DNA from: Brucella pseudintermedia
GTDB lineage: Bacteria > Pseudomonadota > Alphaproteobacteria > Rhizobiales > Rhizobiaceae
Direction: 5' to 3'
Assembly: GCF_008932435.1 (NCBI RefSeq)
Contig: NZ_WBWE01000011.1
Span: 124,001 to 188,000, forward strand
Length of the DNA stretch: 64,000 nt
The notes beneath the pieces were generated by a model that was not told the origin of the DNA, did not search any database, and was given only the letters and a program-made list of their open reading frames with translations. Positions 13,858 through 23,070 of the stretch are shown here, in pieces (the stretch's first letter is position 1; each line of letters opens with the position of its first letter). A program made the position numbers and the translations under genes.

Positions 13858-15126
13858 TTATGCCGCCCGTGGCATGGCGGCGAGTTGCTTCGCGCCTTGC
13901 TCGAGCAATTTTTCAATCTCGTCCGATGTCATTCGAACCGCGAGCTTCAGGGCTTCATCAATGTGGACGTAATCCTGTGTGACGTTCTGCGATGCGTGGC
14001 CGAGCATGGCGCGAATGGTCAATTCCGAGAAGCCGAGATCCCCGGCCACGCTGCCGAATGTGTGTCGCAGGGTATGGGGTGTCACGCCGCTCAGTCCCGC
14101 GAGCTTGCAGACGCGCTCGAGGCAAGAACGAACCGCCGTAAACGGCCCATCCGCCGTCGCGGAGGGAAATACATGCGGGTTGCCCAGAGTGAGCGGTTGC
14201 GTCTCGATGACGCGGATTGCCGCTGGACCAATGGCGCGCAATTGCGCGTCGCCCTTGGTATCCGGAAAGGCCACGTAACCGCCTTCCGGATGAACCCACG
14301 AGCGGTGCATGGCCTGGGCCTCCTCGCGCCGATAGCCGGACAGCAGGAGCAGCCGAATGACCGCGAGACCCGTCGGATTCTCCCCGTTGCGCTCGGCATA
14401 GGCGATCGCCTTGCCGAGGGCGCCGATCTCCGCAACGCTCAGACGGCGATCCTTCTTTTTGCTCGACAGCTTCTTTGCGCCCTTTGTCGGATGCTCCGTG
14501 AGGAGGCCCTTATGCTTGGCATGGCCGATGATGGCCTGAAGGGTTCCCACGCACCGTCCGGCTACGCCGGCGCCACCGGTAGCCTGCCCACCACGGCCGC
14601 CTGACCGCGGCTTCGCGGTTTTGCCGTTCTTGACGTCAGTCTGCATCTGCTCGACGTCGGCAATCGTCAGATGACGAACAAGGCGCTTTCCCAGGAGCGG
14701 CTTGATGTGGGTCTTGATGCGGCTCTCGTCCATATCGAGCGAAGACGTCTTGATGGGACGGTTCTTGCGGCCGAGGATGTTTCCCGCTCGTGCTTCCTTG
14801 AGATACCAGTCGCACATTTCCTCGACCGTCATGGCCTTGCGGGCCTGCTGGATTTCGTCAGCCGGGTCCTCGCCTCCCGCGATCTGGCCGAGCTTGATTT
14901 TTGCAAGATCTCTCGCCTGTTCAACGGTGAGGACACCATAACGACCAACGTTGATCCGGCGCTTCACACCCTCGGCATTGCGGTATTGCAGGATGAAGGT
15001 CTTGAGGCCCGATGGTAGCACGCGCACGCCAAGGCCACGAATATCACTGTCCCAGTGAACGATCTGCTTCTCGGCCGGCGGTGCGAACGCCTCGATGGCC
15101 CTCCGTGTCAGTTTGATAGTCGGCAT
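13858..15126 (-). CDS. tyrosine integrase with DUF4102 arm-binding domain
   Basis: The 422-residue protein has an N-terminal DUF4102 arm-binding domain (1-85, with GLGVRVLPSGLKTFILQYRN), a core-binding domain (about 95-215) and a catalytic domain. The catalytic residues are visible: Arg in LLSGYRREEA, His-x-x-Arg in TPHTLRHTFGS, His in GHAS and the nucleophile Tyr in TQDYVHID. This is the P4-type integrase class that inserts at tRNA 3' ends. It lies 150 bp from the tRNA-Gly fragment. A Gly-rich loop (GGRGGQATGGAGVAG) sits in the core-binding region. MPTIKL is taken as the start because the DUF4102 domain begins there. Confidence 0.92.
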   Translation of the reverse strand: MPTIKLTRRAIEAFAPPAEKQIVHWDSDIRGLGVRVLPSGLKTFILQYRNAEGVKRRINVGRYGVLTVEQARDLAKIKLGQIAGGEDPADEIQQARKAMTVEEMCDWYLKEARAGNILGRKNRPIKTSSLDMDESRIKTHIKPLLGKRLVRHLTIADVEQMQTDVKNGKTAKPRSGGRGGQATGGAGVAGRCVGTLQAIIGHAKHKGLLTEHPTKGAKKLSSKKKDRRLSVAEIGALGKAIAYAERNGENPTGLAVIRLLLLSGYRREEAQAMHRSWVHPEGGYVAFPDTKGDAQLRAIGPAAIRVIETQPLTLGNPHVFPSATADGPFTAVRSCLERVCKLAGLSGVTPHTLRHTFGSVAGDLGFSELTIRAMLGHASQNVTQDYVHIDEALKLAVRMTSDEIEKLLEQGAKQLAAMPRAA

Positions 15127-15300
15127 CTCATTCCTCTCGCTGGAGACAAAGATTTCCGGAGGTGTCATTGTCTCCAAAATGTCTCCAGAAAAACGCGTTT
15201 CGACGGTTAAGAGAGGATATGGCGGCGTACGATGGCAGTCAATAACTCTTTGTAAATTCGCGTGTTTTCGTATTGTAGCGTGCTGTGGCGAAGGAGCAGT

Positions 15301-15351
15301 CTAATCTTGCCAAGGTTGGGGTCGAGGGTTCGAATCCCTTCGCCCGCTCCA
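15301..15351 (+). other. 3' fragment of tRNA-Gly(GCC), probable attR
   Basis: The sequence contains a complete anticodon stem-loop with loop TTGCCAA (anticodon GCC at 15309-15311), a T-arm GAGGG-TTCGAAT-CCCTT, the 3' acceptor strand CGCCCGC, discriminator T and CCA. The bases upstream do not form a matching 5' acceptor strand or D-arm, so it is not a full tRNA. This is the product expected when an element integrates into a tRNA 3' end: the intact gene lies at the other end, outside the window. The terminator at 15375-15400 belongs to the original tRNA gene. Confidence 0.78.
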
Positions 15352-15374
15352 GTTTTCCGTTAAGTACGGCAACA

Positions 15375-15400
15375 AAATCCCGGCTTTGTCCGGGATTTTT
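15375..15400 (+). terminator. intrinsic terminator of the tRNA-Gly locus
   Basis: ATCCCGG and CCGGGAT form a stem around CTTTGT, followed by a T-run. It lies 24 bases after the CCA end of the tRNA fragment. Confidence 0.8.
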
Positions 15401-15520
15401 GCTTTTCAGGCGGTTTTTCATCGTCAAAGTGGGCCCGTGCGGTTGCAGTAGCCGCACAAGTCCAGCCGACCTGAAATCAATCGTCGGCTAAGCCCTTCCC
15501 TTGCAGAAATCCGAGAGCAC

Positions 15521-16984
15521 TCAGGTCACCACGTTTTCTTCGTAGGTCTTTTTAACCCCCGGCACACAGAGGCAGGCGGGCACGATGAGCACGGCGATGA
15601 GCATCATCGCTATAAACGTGGTGTGCAGCGCCTGTTGAAGGGCCAGCCGAAGCTCCTGCCGATCTATCAACATATCGACGCCATTCAGAAGGTCCCGAAG
15701 TTGATCTGACGTAATCGCCTGACCGTGATTGGCGTTGGCGAGCCCGTAGGTCAGCACGGCCCCTAGAATGGCCGCTCCAAGCGTACTGCCCAGATTGCGC
15801 GAAAACACGTTCGACGCCGTGGCGCTGCCGCGCTCCGACCAGTTCACGCTATCCTGCGTCAGGATCAGCGCGCCGATGTTGAGCAGGCCCATTCCAAACC
15901 CCATGATGAGGGAACCGGCGCCCGCCAGTGTTGCTGGACTGGACGGGTTCAGCATGACGAGCAGAGAAGTCCCGATCGGAATGCAAATGCTTCCGACGAT
16001 CATGATTGGGCGCAATCCGAACCGCGTGAACTGCCGCGAGGCAATCGTCGCGCCGCACGGCCAGCCAAGCAGCAGCATGGTCAAGGCAAAACCCGCGATC
16101 ACAGGCGAACGGTCGAGGACCGTCTGCACATACATCGGCAGAAACGTCGTCAGCCCCATGATCGACATGCTGGCCAGGAAAACCGCCAGATTGGAGAATG
16201 CGATCGGGCGCTTCAGCCACAAGCCCGGTGCAACCATGGGTTCCTTTGCGCGCCGCTCCTGCCAGATGAAAGCAACCAGTGACAAGCCGAAGAGAACCAA
16301 TGCCAGAACCGCTTCCGGCGAGACCGCGCTTTCCATGAGTGTAAGCGCGATCATCAGGGATGAAATCGAGACGGCAAAAAGCGCTGCGCCAAGCACATCG
16401 ACCGATACGGGTTTGGAGCGCTTCTCTTCATGCAGGAAGAGAAGAAAGCCCGAAGCCGCCAGAACGCCGACAGGCACGTTAATCCAGAACACCCAAGCCC
16501 AGTTGAGATTGTGAATGATCAAGCTGCCAAGCAACGGTCCGACAACGGCTGACAGCGCCCAGACGCTGGCCAGATAACCCTGAACCTTGCTGCGCTGGGC
16601 GCCCGGGAAAAGGTCCGCCACAACAGTCATGGATGCGGGCTGGATCGCCCCTGCCCCAATGCCCTGCAACAGCCGGAAGACAATCATCGAAGGCATCGAC
16701 CATGCAAAGCCTGCCAGTATCGACGCGATCAGGAACAGGCTGATGCCGAAAATAAGCACGGGCTTGCGGCCGTAGATATCGGCCAATTTTCCAAACACCA
16801 CGGTCGTCGCCGTCTGGGTCAGAAGGAACGATGAGAAAACCCAGGAATAGAGATTGAGCTGGCCCAATTGCGCAGCGATCTGCGGCATTGCGGTCGATAC
16901 GATTGTCGCCTCGACTGCAATCATGGCCATGCTTGCCATGATCGCGGCAACAACAAGCCCGCGATGAGAGTGTTTTTCTGTCAT
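15521..16984 (-). CDS. DHA2-family MFS drug exporter (14 TM)
   Basis: The 487-residue membrane protein begins with a short cytoplasmic tail and has the antiporter motif A form GKLADIYGRKPVLIFG after TM2, the MPQIAAQLG start motif and about 14 hydrophobic helices. This is the EmrB/QacA (DHA2) type, which exports hydrophobic compounds by proton antiport. No EmrA-like membrane fusion protein is next to it, so it is likely a stand-alone QacA-like pump. It is the first chromosomal gene to the right of the mobile element and is separated from ridA by about 280 bp with no clear signal. Confidence 0.9.
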   Translation of the reverse strand: MTEKHSHRGLVVAAIMASMAMIAVEATIVSTAMPQIAAQLGQLNLYSWVFSSFLLTQTATTVVFGKLADIYGRKPVLIFGISLFLIASILAGFAWSMPSMIVFRLLQGIGAGAIQPASMTVVADLFPGAQRSKVQGYLASVWALSAVVGPLLGSLIIHNLNWAWVFWINVPVGVLAASGFLLFLHEEKRSKPVSVDVLGAALFAVSISSLMIALTLMESAVSPEAVLALVLFGLSLVAFIWQERRAKEPMVAPGLWLKRPIAFSNLAVFLASMSIMGLTTFLPMYVQTVLDRSPVIAGFALTMLLLGWPCGATIASRQFTRFGLRPIMIVGSICIPIGTSLLVMLNPSSPATLAGAGSLIMGFGMGLLNIGALILTQDSVNWSERGSATASNVFSRNLGSTLGAAILGAVLTYGLANANHGQAITSDQLRDLLNGVDMLIDRQELRLALQQALHTTFIAMMLIAVLIVPACLCVPGVKKTYEENVVT

Positions 16985-17267
16985 GGATTGCCTTCAGACC
17001 GGAACGGTCGTCGTTGAGTGGAAGCCTCCTCGCTTCCGCCTCAGTTTCTTAGACCTGCCTGACCGCCATCGCAATAGGTTGCCCGCCCCGATCGGTACAC
17101 ATTCTTGCTACCACCATATTCGTCTTGGGCAGCCTTGTGCACGATGAAACAGCTCTCTGGTCTTTAGCCGAAGCATTTCCAGCAAAAATGCGAAGCGGTT
17201 TTGCTTGTGTTAAGCAGCAACCTGTTCGACAAGCGCTTCGCACCTTTGGAACTCTTGGAGAAGAACC

Positions 17268-17654
17268 ATGACAAACAGCACAGCGCCCTTTTTCCTTGAA
17301 GACACGGACGAAAGCGAGATTTCCTCCGATGTCGCAGGCGTGGGCAATTTTCTGGTAACCACCCATATTCCGATCCGGGCCGATGGCACAATGGAAACCG
17401 GCGATATAATCGCCCAAAGCGAATGCACGCTCAACAGCCTCAAGACTTCACTGGAAAAGGTGGGCAGCAGTCTGGAAAACGTCATTCATTTGACGATCTA
17501 TCTGACCGATATCAACGAACGCCCCGCCTTCAATGAAGTCTATCTGCGCTTTTTCAAAAAGCCCTTTCCGGTTCGTTGCGCTGTCGGCGTAGCCGGGCTG
17601 GCCACGCCGGAGATGCGGGTCGAAGTCACAGCAATGGCGGTACGCAATCAGTAG
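17268..17654 (+). CDS. RidA family enamine/imine deaminase
   Basis: The 128-residue protein has the RidA/YjgF/UK114 fold signature. The segment VIHLTIYLTDINERPAFNEV is followed by FKKPFPVRCAVGVAGLATPE, where the Arg binds the carboxylate of the 2-imino acid, and by the closing strand 'VEVTAMAV'. RidA proteins hydrolyse reactive enamines and imines from PLP enzymes and amino-acid oxidases. A FAD-dependent amine/amino-acid oxidase lies 1 kb downstream, so it may clear the imine that enzyme makes. The start has AGAAGAACC before the ATG. Confidence 0.88.
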   Translation: MTNSTAPFFLEDTDESEISSDVAGVGNFLVTTHIPIRADGTMETGDIIAQSECTLNSLKTSLEKVGSSLENVIHLTIYLTDINERPAFNEVYLRFFKKPFPVRCAVGVAGLATPEMRVEVTAMAVRNQ

Positions 17655-17845
17655 CCCGGACAGTGAAGTTCACGATAGCGGGGCCTTGAGCAAACGGCCC
17701 CGAACTCGCCCTCTTCCGAGCGGCATCCTGCGCAGTTGGCATATAATCATACGCTAATTTCATAATTCGTTTCTTCGAGCCGCCTAGCCGACGCTTGCGC
17801 GTTTATGCAATGCTCATGCGTCAGACCAGTGGAGGGGTCGATAAG

Positions 17846-18673
17846 ATGAGAAAAATCATAACAATAATGGGTATCGCAGGTGCCATCTTGGCATCAGGAT
17901 TCGCAGCTCATGCGGGAGAGACGCTGGATCGCGTCATGGAAAAGAAGGCCATGGTTGTTGCAACCAATGCAGGCTGGCCTCCGCAAAGCTTTCTGGACGA
18001 TTCCAACCAACTCGTCGGATTCGATGTTGACGTGGCCAACGAGATCGGCAAGCGCCTGGGCGTCGCCGTATCCTTCGAGACACCGGACTGGGCGACACTG
18101 ACCGGCGGACGCTGGCAGGGACGCTATGACGTAGGCGTCGGATCGGTCACTCCGACCAAGGCACGCGCGAATGTCATCGATTTTGCCGGCATTTATTACT
18201 ACAGCCCATATGTCTATGTCGTGCATAAGGACAGCGAGGCGAAATCGGTCGCGGACCTTAACGGCAAGGTTATCGGCGTCGAAACAGCCACCACTTCGGA
18301 AGATTACGCTCGTCACCAGCTGGAGATCGACGCACCCGGCCTCCCGCCGATCGAGTACAAGCTCAATCCGGGCGAAATTCGTACCTTCGCGGATTCCATG
18401 CTGCCGTTCGACGATCTGAGACTGGGAGATGGCGTTCGTATCGATGCCATCGTCGCACCGGAGCAGACAGCACAGAACGCCATCAAGAACGGCTATCCCG
18501 TAAAAATCCTTGAAGGCGAATATGCCTTCCGCGAGCCGCTCGTCGTTATCGCCGAGAAGAACGATCCCGAGTGGACCGCCAAGATTGGCGAAATCATCAA
18601 GCAGATGAAGTCTGACGGCACGCTTGGGACACTCACAGCAAAGTGGTACGGCAAGGACTACAGCGCCGACTGA
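17846..18673 (+). CDS. amino-acid ABC transporter substrate-binding protein (family 3)
   Basis: The 275-residue precursor has a signal peptide (1-about 22, MRKIITIMGIAGAILASGFA, cleavage near AHA-GE). The family 3 solute-binding fold follows: 'NQLVGFDVDVANEIGKRLGV' and GRYDVGVGSVTPTKAR. The family usually binds polar amino acids or opines. The next genes encode an oxidase and a single permease, but no ATP-binding subunit is present nearby. ATG 17846 is chosen because the signal peptide starts there. Confidence 0.9.
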   Translation: MRKIITIMGIAGAILASGFAAHAGETLDRVMEKKAMVVATNAGWPPQSFLDDSNQLVGFDVDVANEIGKRLGVAVSFETPDWATLTGGRWQGRYDVGVGSVTPTKARANVIDFAGIYYYSPYVYVVHKDSEAKSVADLNGKVIGVETATTSEDYARHQLEIDAPGLPPIEYKLNPGEIRTFADSMLPFDDLRLGDGVRIDAIVAPEQTAQNAIKNGYPVKILEGEYAFREPLVVIAEKNDPEWTAKIGEIIKQMKSDGTLGTLTAKWYGKDYSAD

Positions 18674-18697
18674 TCTGCCCCTTGCTTCGATATTGAA

Positions 18698-18722
18698 ATG
18701 AGCCATCGATGCGATGGCTCAT
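18698..18722 (+). terminator. 11-bp perfect hairpin after the SBP gene
   Basis: ATGAGCCATCG and CGATGGCTCAT flank ATG. No T-run follows, so it probably acts as a stabiliser or leaky attenuator giving more binding protein than oxidase and permease. It also argues against a start for the next gene at 18714, which would fall inside the stem. Confidence 0.6.
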
Positions 18723-18746
18723 ACGATACGCTTATTTGGTGTTACC

Positions 18747-20030
18747 ATGACATATCCTGTCACTTACTATAGCCGTACCAAGGCAGACGACGTCGCGCGC
18801 CCGATGCTGGAGCGTGAAATAACAGCAGACATCGCGGTGATCGGCGGCGGGCTAGCCGGGTTGTCGGCTGCCTTGCAGATGTCGCGCGCAGGCAAGAAAG
18901 TCGTTGTTCTGGAAGCCGAAAGCATTGGTTTCGGCGCGTCCGGACGCAATGGCGGGTTTGTCAGTCCCGGTTTCGCGACGGGCGGCGACGCGATTGCTGC
19001 CCGCGCCGGGCGCGATGTTGCCAAAACGCTCCACAAAATGTCCATCGAAGGCGTCGAGTTCGTTCGTCAGAACATTACCGCCCTGAAGATTGAGGAAGCC
19101 CGGCTATCACCAGGCATTATGAGCGTTCGACGATACGACGATGGCGACAGCCTGAAGCACTACGCCGACGAACTCTATCGCGACTATGACTACAAGCTTG
19201 ACTTTCATACCACAGCCGAAACGCGCAACATTTTGAATTCCAGGCGCTATTTCCAGTCTGTCACCGACCCCAATGCGTTTCATATCCATCCGTTGAATTA
19301 TCTGCGGGCACTTGGGCGCGAGATAGAGCGGCTCGGCGGGCGGATATTCGAGCATAGCCGTGTCGTCCAATTGCTCGATCACGGCGATGGCAAGCTTGTA
19401 AAGACGGCTGAGGGACAGGTCAAAGCCGGTGCCGTGCTGATCACCACCGGCGGCTACACAGACGGGCTGGTCGGGCAGATCAAGCGGGCCTATCTGCCTA
19501 TCGCAACCTATGTGATGGTGAGCGAGGAAGCGCCTGAACTGATCGCATCGGCAATCCGCACCACATCCGCGATTGGTGACAACCGGCGGGCTGGTGACTA
19601 TTACCGCGTGATCGATGGCGGCCGCAGACTGTTGTGGGGCGGACGCATCACGACAAGAGCAGCCGATACGCCCGGCGTCGTGCGGGAACTGCGCAACGAA
19701 ATGGTGGGGACCTATCCTCAGCTCGCTTCGCTGAAGACGGAACTGGCATGGTCCGGCCTGATGTCCTATGCGAGACATCTCATGCCACAGATCGGCCAAT
19801 TGGATCGCGCCACCTGGTATTGCACCGCATTTGGCGGCCACGGGCTCAACACGACCGCCATCGGCGGCAAGGTTGTTGCCGAAGCCATCTGCGGACAAAG
19901 TGACCGTTACAAACTTTTCGAAAAATTCGGGCTGGTCTGGGCAGGAGGAGCAGCGGGGCTCGCCGCTGCTCAGCTAACCTATTGGAAATTGCAGATGCAG
20001 GATTGGCTTGCCGAGCGAAAAGCAGGCTGA
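18747..20030 (+). CDS. FAD-dependent amine/amino-acid oxidoreductase (DAO family)
   Basis: The 427-residue protein has the Rossmann FAD motif IAVIGGGLAGLSAALQMSRA with a Glu (VVLEAES) at the end of beta-2, and the GASGRNGGFV segment typical of PuuB/DadA-like oxidases. The C-terminal FGGHGLNTTAIGGKVVAEAI closes the FAD site. Members oxidise secondary or primary amines, such as gamma-glutamylputrescine or D-amino acids, to imines. The gene lies between the substrate-binding protein and permease of one transporter, so the transported compound is probably its substrate. RidA upstream fits imine production. Confidence 0.85.
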   Translation: MTYPVTYYSRTKADDVARPMLEREITADIAVIGGGLAGLSAALQMSRAGKKVVVLEAESIGFGASGRNGGFVSPGFATGGDAIAARAGRDVAKTLHKMSIEGVEFVRQNITALKIEEARLSPGIMSVRRYDDGDSLKHYADELYRDYDYKLDFHTTAETRNILNSRRYFQSVTDPNAFHIHPLNYLRALGREIERLGGRIFEHSRVVQLLDHGDGKLVKTAEGQVKAGAVLITTGGYTDGLVGQIKRAYLPIATYVMVSEEAPELIASAIRTTSAIGDNRRAGDYYRVIDGGRRLLWGGRITTRAADTPGVVRELRNEMVGTYPQLASLKTELAWSGLMSYARHLMPQIGQLDRATWYCTAFGGHGLNTTAIGGKVVAEAICGQSDRYKLFEKFGLVWAGGAAGLAAAQLTYWKLQMQDWLAERKAG

Positions 20031-20043
20031 CAGGAGAAAGAAT

Positions 20044-21015
20044 ATGCTCGGGAGGTTTTTTCTCACACGGCCTGAGGCCGCCAAACGTACTGTTCAGATA
20101 GCGTTTTTTGTTATTCTGACAGCGCTCTTCTGTTTCATGAACGTCCGGTTCTCCGGCATAACAAACCTGTTGGGCATTGACCCGAAAGTCGCCAAGGCCG
20201 GCTTCACCAAGGCCACATTGCTTTCCTCTGTCCTGCTCAGTCTCGTCATCTTTGCCAATTGGAGCTTTTTGAGACTTTTCCCGCGTTGGGCACAGATCAC
20301 GGCCATATGGCTGGAACTGTTCCTGCTGCTGATGATCTTCTTTTATTCATTCAATCTCTCGTTTGAATTCATAGCCAGAAAGATCGGATTTCTCATCAGC
20401 CAGGGTGTCGTCACGACGCTTTATATTTCCACCGCTTCCATCTTCTTCGCAACCATTCTGGCGCTCATCGGCGCTGTGGCCAAACTCTCCAAGAACGGTC
20501 TGGTCTACGGTCTGGCGACGTTCTACACTTCGCTCTTCCGCGGCCTGCCATTGCTGATGCAGATTTACATTATCTATCTGGGCTTGCCGCAGGTGGGTTA
20601 TGTCATTGGGCCGATCCCCGCCGGTATTCTGGCGCTTTCGCTGTGTTACGGCGCTTATATGACGGAAATCTTTCGTGCGGGCATCGAAAGCATCCCGCGC
20701 GGGCAACAGGAAGGTGCCGCCGCTCTGGGTCTGGGACCATCGCAAACCATGTGGCTGGTCATTCTTCCGCAGGCGATGCGCATCATCATTCCGCCAACGG
20801 GCAACCAGTTCATCGCGATGCTCAAGGACTCGTCGCTCGTCTCTGTCATCGGTGTATGGGAACTCATGTATCTTGCCCGCACACAAGGTCAGACGGAGTT
20901 CCGGCACATTGAAATGCTCATAACGGCATCAATGATCTACTGGGCCCTCTCCGTCGTTCTGGAATATGGACAGGCAAAGCTCGAAGCTCGCTTCAAACGG
21001 TCTCTCGTGCGTTGA
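20044..21015 (+). CDS. amino-acid ABC transporter permease (HisM type)
   Basis: The 323-residue membrane protein has a long N-terminal extension with two or three extra hydrophobic segments and then the HisM/GlnP core. The EAA loop is recognisable: EIFRAGIESIPRGQQEGAAA with LGLGPSQTMWLVILPQA. It starts 13 bp after the oxidase stop with GGAGAAAG. It has no ATPase partner in its own operon. The ATPase at 25474 could serve both permease sets, or the partner lies elsewhere. Confidence 0.88.
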   Translation: MLGRFFLTRPEAAKRTVQIAFFVILTALFCFMNVRFSGITNLLGIDPKVAKAGFTKATLLSSVLLSLVIFANWSFLRLFPRWAQITAIWLELFLLLMIFFYSFNLSFEFIARKIGFLISQGVVTTLYISTASIFFATILALIGAVAKLSKNGLVYGLATFYTSLFRGLPLLMQIYIIYLGLPQVGYVIGPIPAGILALSLCYGAYMTEIFRAGIESIPRGQQEGAAALGLGPSQTMWLVILPQAMRIIIPPTGNQFIAMLKDSSLVSVIGVWELMYLARTQGQTEFRHIEMLITASMIYWALSVVLEYGQAKLEARFKRSLVR

Positions 21016-21060
21016 ACGCGCCATCATAGAGGCGTCGGGCCTGAGCAACATCGAACGAAA

Positions 21061-21085
21061 ATCGGCGCGGTATTACCGCGCCGAT
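21061..21085. terminator. bidirectional hairpin between convergent operons
   Basis: ATCGGCGCGGT and ACCGCGCCGAT flank ATT, between the stop of the permease gene (21015) and the stop of the leftward dimethylargininase-like gene (21108). Confidence 0.7.
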
Positions 21086-21107
21086 CCATTTGAAAGCACT
21101 TAAGAGA

Positions 21108-21893
21108 TTACCGCCGCCACCTGAGCGACATGCATGACAGGCCTGCATCAATCCGCCCGATTTCGCCTGTCTTCAGCGCAACAACCCTGTAGCCTTCCCT
21201 ATCAAGCAAGTCGATGGTACGGGGGTAATCCGCGCCGACGAAAACGACATCATTGACCCGAAGCGCATTGGCGGCTGCCTCTTCACCCTCCGGCGTCACA
21301 ATTTCACGCATGCCTCGAAAGAAGCCCGAGCCCGCCAACCTGTGCGTTGCAAGCACCGTCTCCTCGTCCAGCAGCGAGCAGTCGGTCTTGAAGTGCAGTA
21401 CACCCTTCGGCGTCTCGACAATCTCTGCCGTGCGACCAAGGGTAGCCAGCGTTGTACGAAGCCCTTTGGCGCCACTTTTATCGGTACGCGCCGACAGGCC
21501 GATCATCACCACACTAGGCGTGACCAGCACATCGCCACCATCGGCGAAACCGGGTGAAGGGAGCGACACGACATTCTCAAAGAGCGAACGCAGAACCGGT
21601 TCTATTTCGGCCGTCTCACCCATGCGCGATGGTGCACCGGGACGCAGCAGAACTGCGCCTTCGTGGAACACCAGCGCCGGATCTTCTACAAATATCGAAT
21701 CGGGAAAATCCTCCATCGGTGGCAGTACCGTCACCTCGACACCAGCGTTTCGCAACGCCTGCACATAGGCTTCGTGTTCTTCCCTGACACCTTCGTAGGT
21801 CGGATTGCCCCTGTTATCGGCGCGCAAACCATTGATGACGGAGCGTCCCGGCATACGCACAATAGCTGCATTGAATTCATAAACGGCGGTCAT
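21108..21893 (-). CDS. dimethylarginine dimethylaminohydrolase-like protein
   Basis: The 261-residue protein belongs to the guanidine-modifying superfamily. Visible features are 'DSIFVEDPALVFHEGAVLLR' (substrate-binding acidic residues), FADGGDVLV, the catalytic His in LHFKTDCSLLD, and the nucleophile Cys in GLSCMSLR near the C-terminus. Dimethylargininases convert N-methylated arginines to citrulline plus methylamines; relatives act on arginine or other guanidines. It is the last gene of the leftward transporter operon and starts 5 bp past the M20 stop. I took ATG 21893, where the conserved fold begins. Confidence 0.82.
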   Translation of the reverse strand: MTAVYEFNAAIVRMPGRSVINGLRADNRGNPTYEGVREEHEAYVQALRNAGVEVTVLPPMEDFPDSIFVEDPALVFHEGAVLLRPGAPSRMGETAEIEPVLRSLFENVVSLPSPGFADGGDVLVTPSVVMIGLSARTDKSGAKGLRTTLATLGRTAEIVETPKGVLHFKTDCSLLDEETVLATHRLAGSGFFRGMREIVTPEGEEAAANALRVNDVVFVGADYPRTIDLLDREGYRVVALKTGEIGRIDAGLSCMSLRWRR

Positions 21894-21897
21894 GAGA

Positions 21898-23070
21898 TCA
21901 CTCGGGTTTGAGATAGGTTTCAGCAAGCTCGGTCCAGAAGGCCGCGCCGATAGGGATCAGGTCGTCATTGAAATCGTAAGACGGATGGTGGAGCTGGAAA
22001 TCGTTCTCTCCCTTGCCGCCCCCGACAAAGAAGTAGGTTCCGGGTCGCTCACGGAGCATATATGCAAAATCCTCGCTGCCCATGAAAGGACGCTCCAGAT
22101 CAATCACGTTCGACGCACCGAAGGACTTCACCGCCAGAGAGCGTGCGAAATCAGTTTCCGCGGAATGGTTGATCGTCGCATCGTAACTGCGCAGATACTC
22201 CACTTCAGCAGTTAGTCCGAAGCTCTCTGCCTGATGCGCTGCAACACGTTTGATGCCTTGCTCGATCTGATCGCGAATGGCGGGCGAAAAAGTGCGAATG
22301 CCGACCACGATTTCTGCCGTCGATGGAATGATATTGCTGGCCGAACCACCATGGAATGCGGCAACCGTCACAACCGCCGGATCGAGCGCTGGCACGTTAC
22401 GGGACTTGATGGTCTGCAGGGCCATCACGATCGAAGCGCCCGCTGTTATGGGATCGGCAGTTTTTTCCGGTTCCGAACCATGTCCCCCGTAACCGTTCAC
22501 CCTGATAAACGCTTCATCGACTGCAGCCATGATCGGCCCATCGCGAAAAGCAAACTTGCCAAGGGGAATGCCGGGGTCATTGTGAAGAGCAAAAACAGCA
22601 TCACAAGGAAAGCGGTCGAACAATCCTTCGTCTATCATGATCTTGGCACCGCCGAAATTCTCTTCCGCCGGCTGGAAAATCAGATGAATGGTTCCGTCGA
22701 AATTGCGCCGTTCAGCCAGAGCCTTGGCAGCACCGAGCAACATCGTCGTATGGCCATCATGTCCACAGGCATGCATCAGACCCGGGGACTTGCTGGAATA
22801 GGGCAGATTTGTCTGCTCATGAATGGGAAGCGCGTCGATATCGGCACGAACGCCGACCGACTTCCGGCCCGATCCATTCGTCAAAGTCCCAATGACCCCG
22901 GTTTTTGCAAGTCCTCGCGTTACCTTGTAACCTAGAGCCTCAAGCTGCCGCGCAACGATCTCGGAGGTTCGTTTCTCTTCAAGTCCCAGTTCGGGATGCG
23001 CATGAAGGTCATGCCGCAACGCCATTAGCTCGGGCAGGCTGTTCAGAACAGCGGGTGAAAAATCGCGCAT
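21898..23070 (-). CDS. M20 family amidohydrolase
   Basis: The 390-residue enzyme has the metal-binding signatures of M20D aminoacylase/carboxypeptidases: VRADIDALPIHE, HACGHDGHTTMLLGAA, PAEENFGGAKIMIDEG and MGSEDFAYML. Such enzymes release amino acids from N-acyl or amide conjugates in the cytoplasm. Its start is contiguous with the permease stop at 23071. Together with the transporter and the dimethylargininase-like enzyme it suggests that the imported compound is an acylated or amide-linked guanidino amino acid, but the substrate is unknown. Confidence 0.9.
   Translation of the reverse strand: MRDFSPAVLNSLPELMALRHDLHAHPELGLEEKRTSEIVARQLEALGYKVTRGLAKTGVIGTLTNGSGRKSVGVRADIDALPIHEQTNLPYSSKSPGLMHACGHDGHTTMLLGAAKALAERRNFDGTIHLIFQPAEENFGGAKIMIDEGLFDRFPCDAVFALHNDPGIPLGKFAFRDGPIMAAVDEAFIRVNGYGGHGSEPEKTADPITAGASIVMALQTIKSRNVPALDPAVVTVAAFHGGSASNIIPSTAEIVVGIRTFSPAIRDQIEQGIKRVAAHQAESFGLTAEVEYLRSYDATINHSAETDFARSLAVKSFGASNVIDLERPFMGSEDFAYMLRERPGTYFFVGGGKGENDFQLHHPSYDFNDDLIPIGAAFWTELAETYLKPE

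Noticed and set aside
15278-15351. complete tRNA-Gly gene
   Set aside because: The anticodon arm, T-arm and acceptor 3' strand are present, but the upstream bases cannot form the 5' acceptor strand, so only a 3' fragment is called.
18714-18746. earlier start for the FAD oxidase gene at 18714
   Set aside because: That ATG is inside the stem of a perfect hairpin; conserved sequence begins after ATG 18747.
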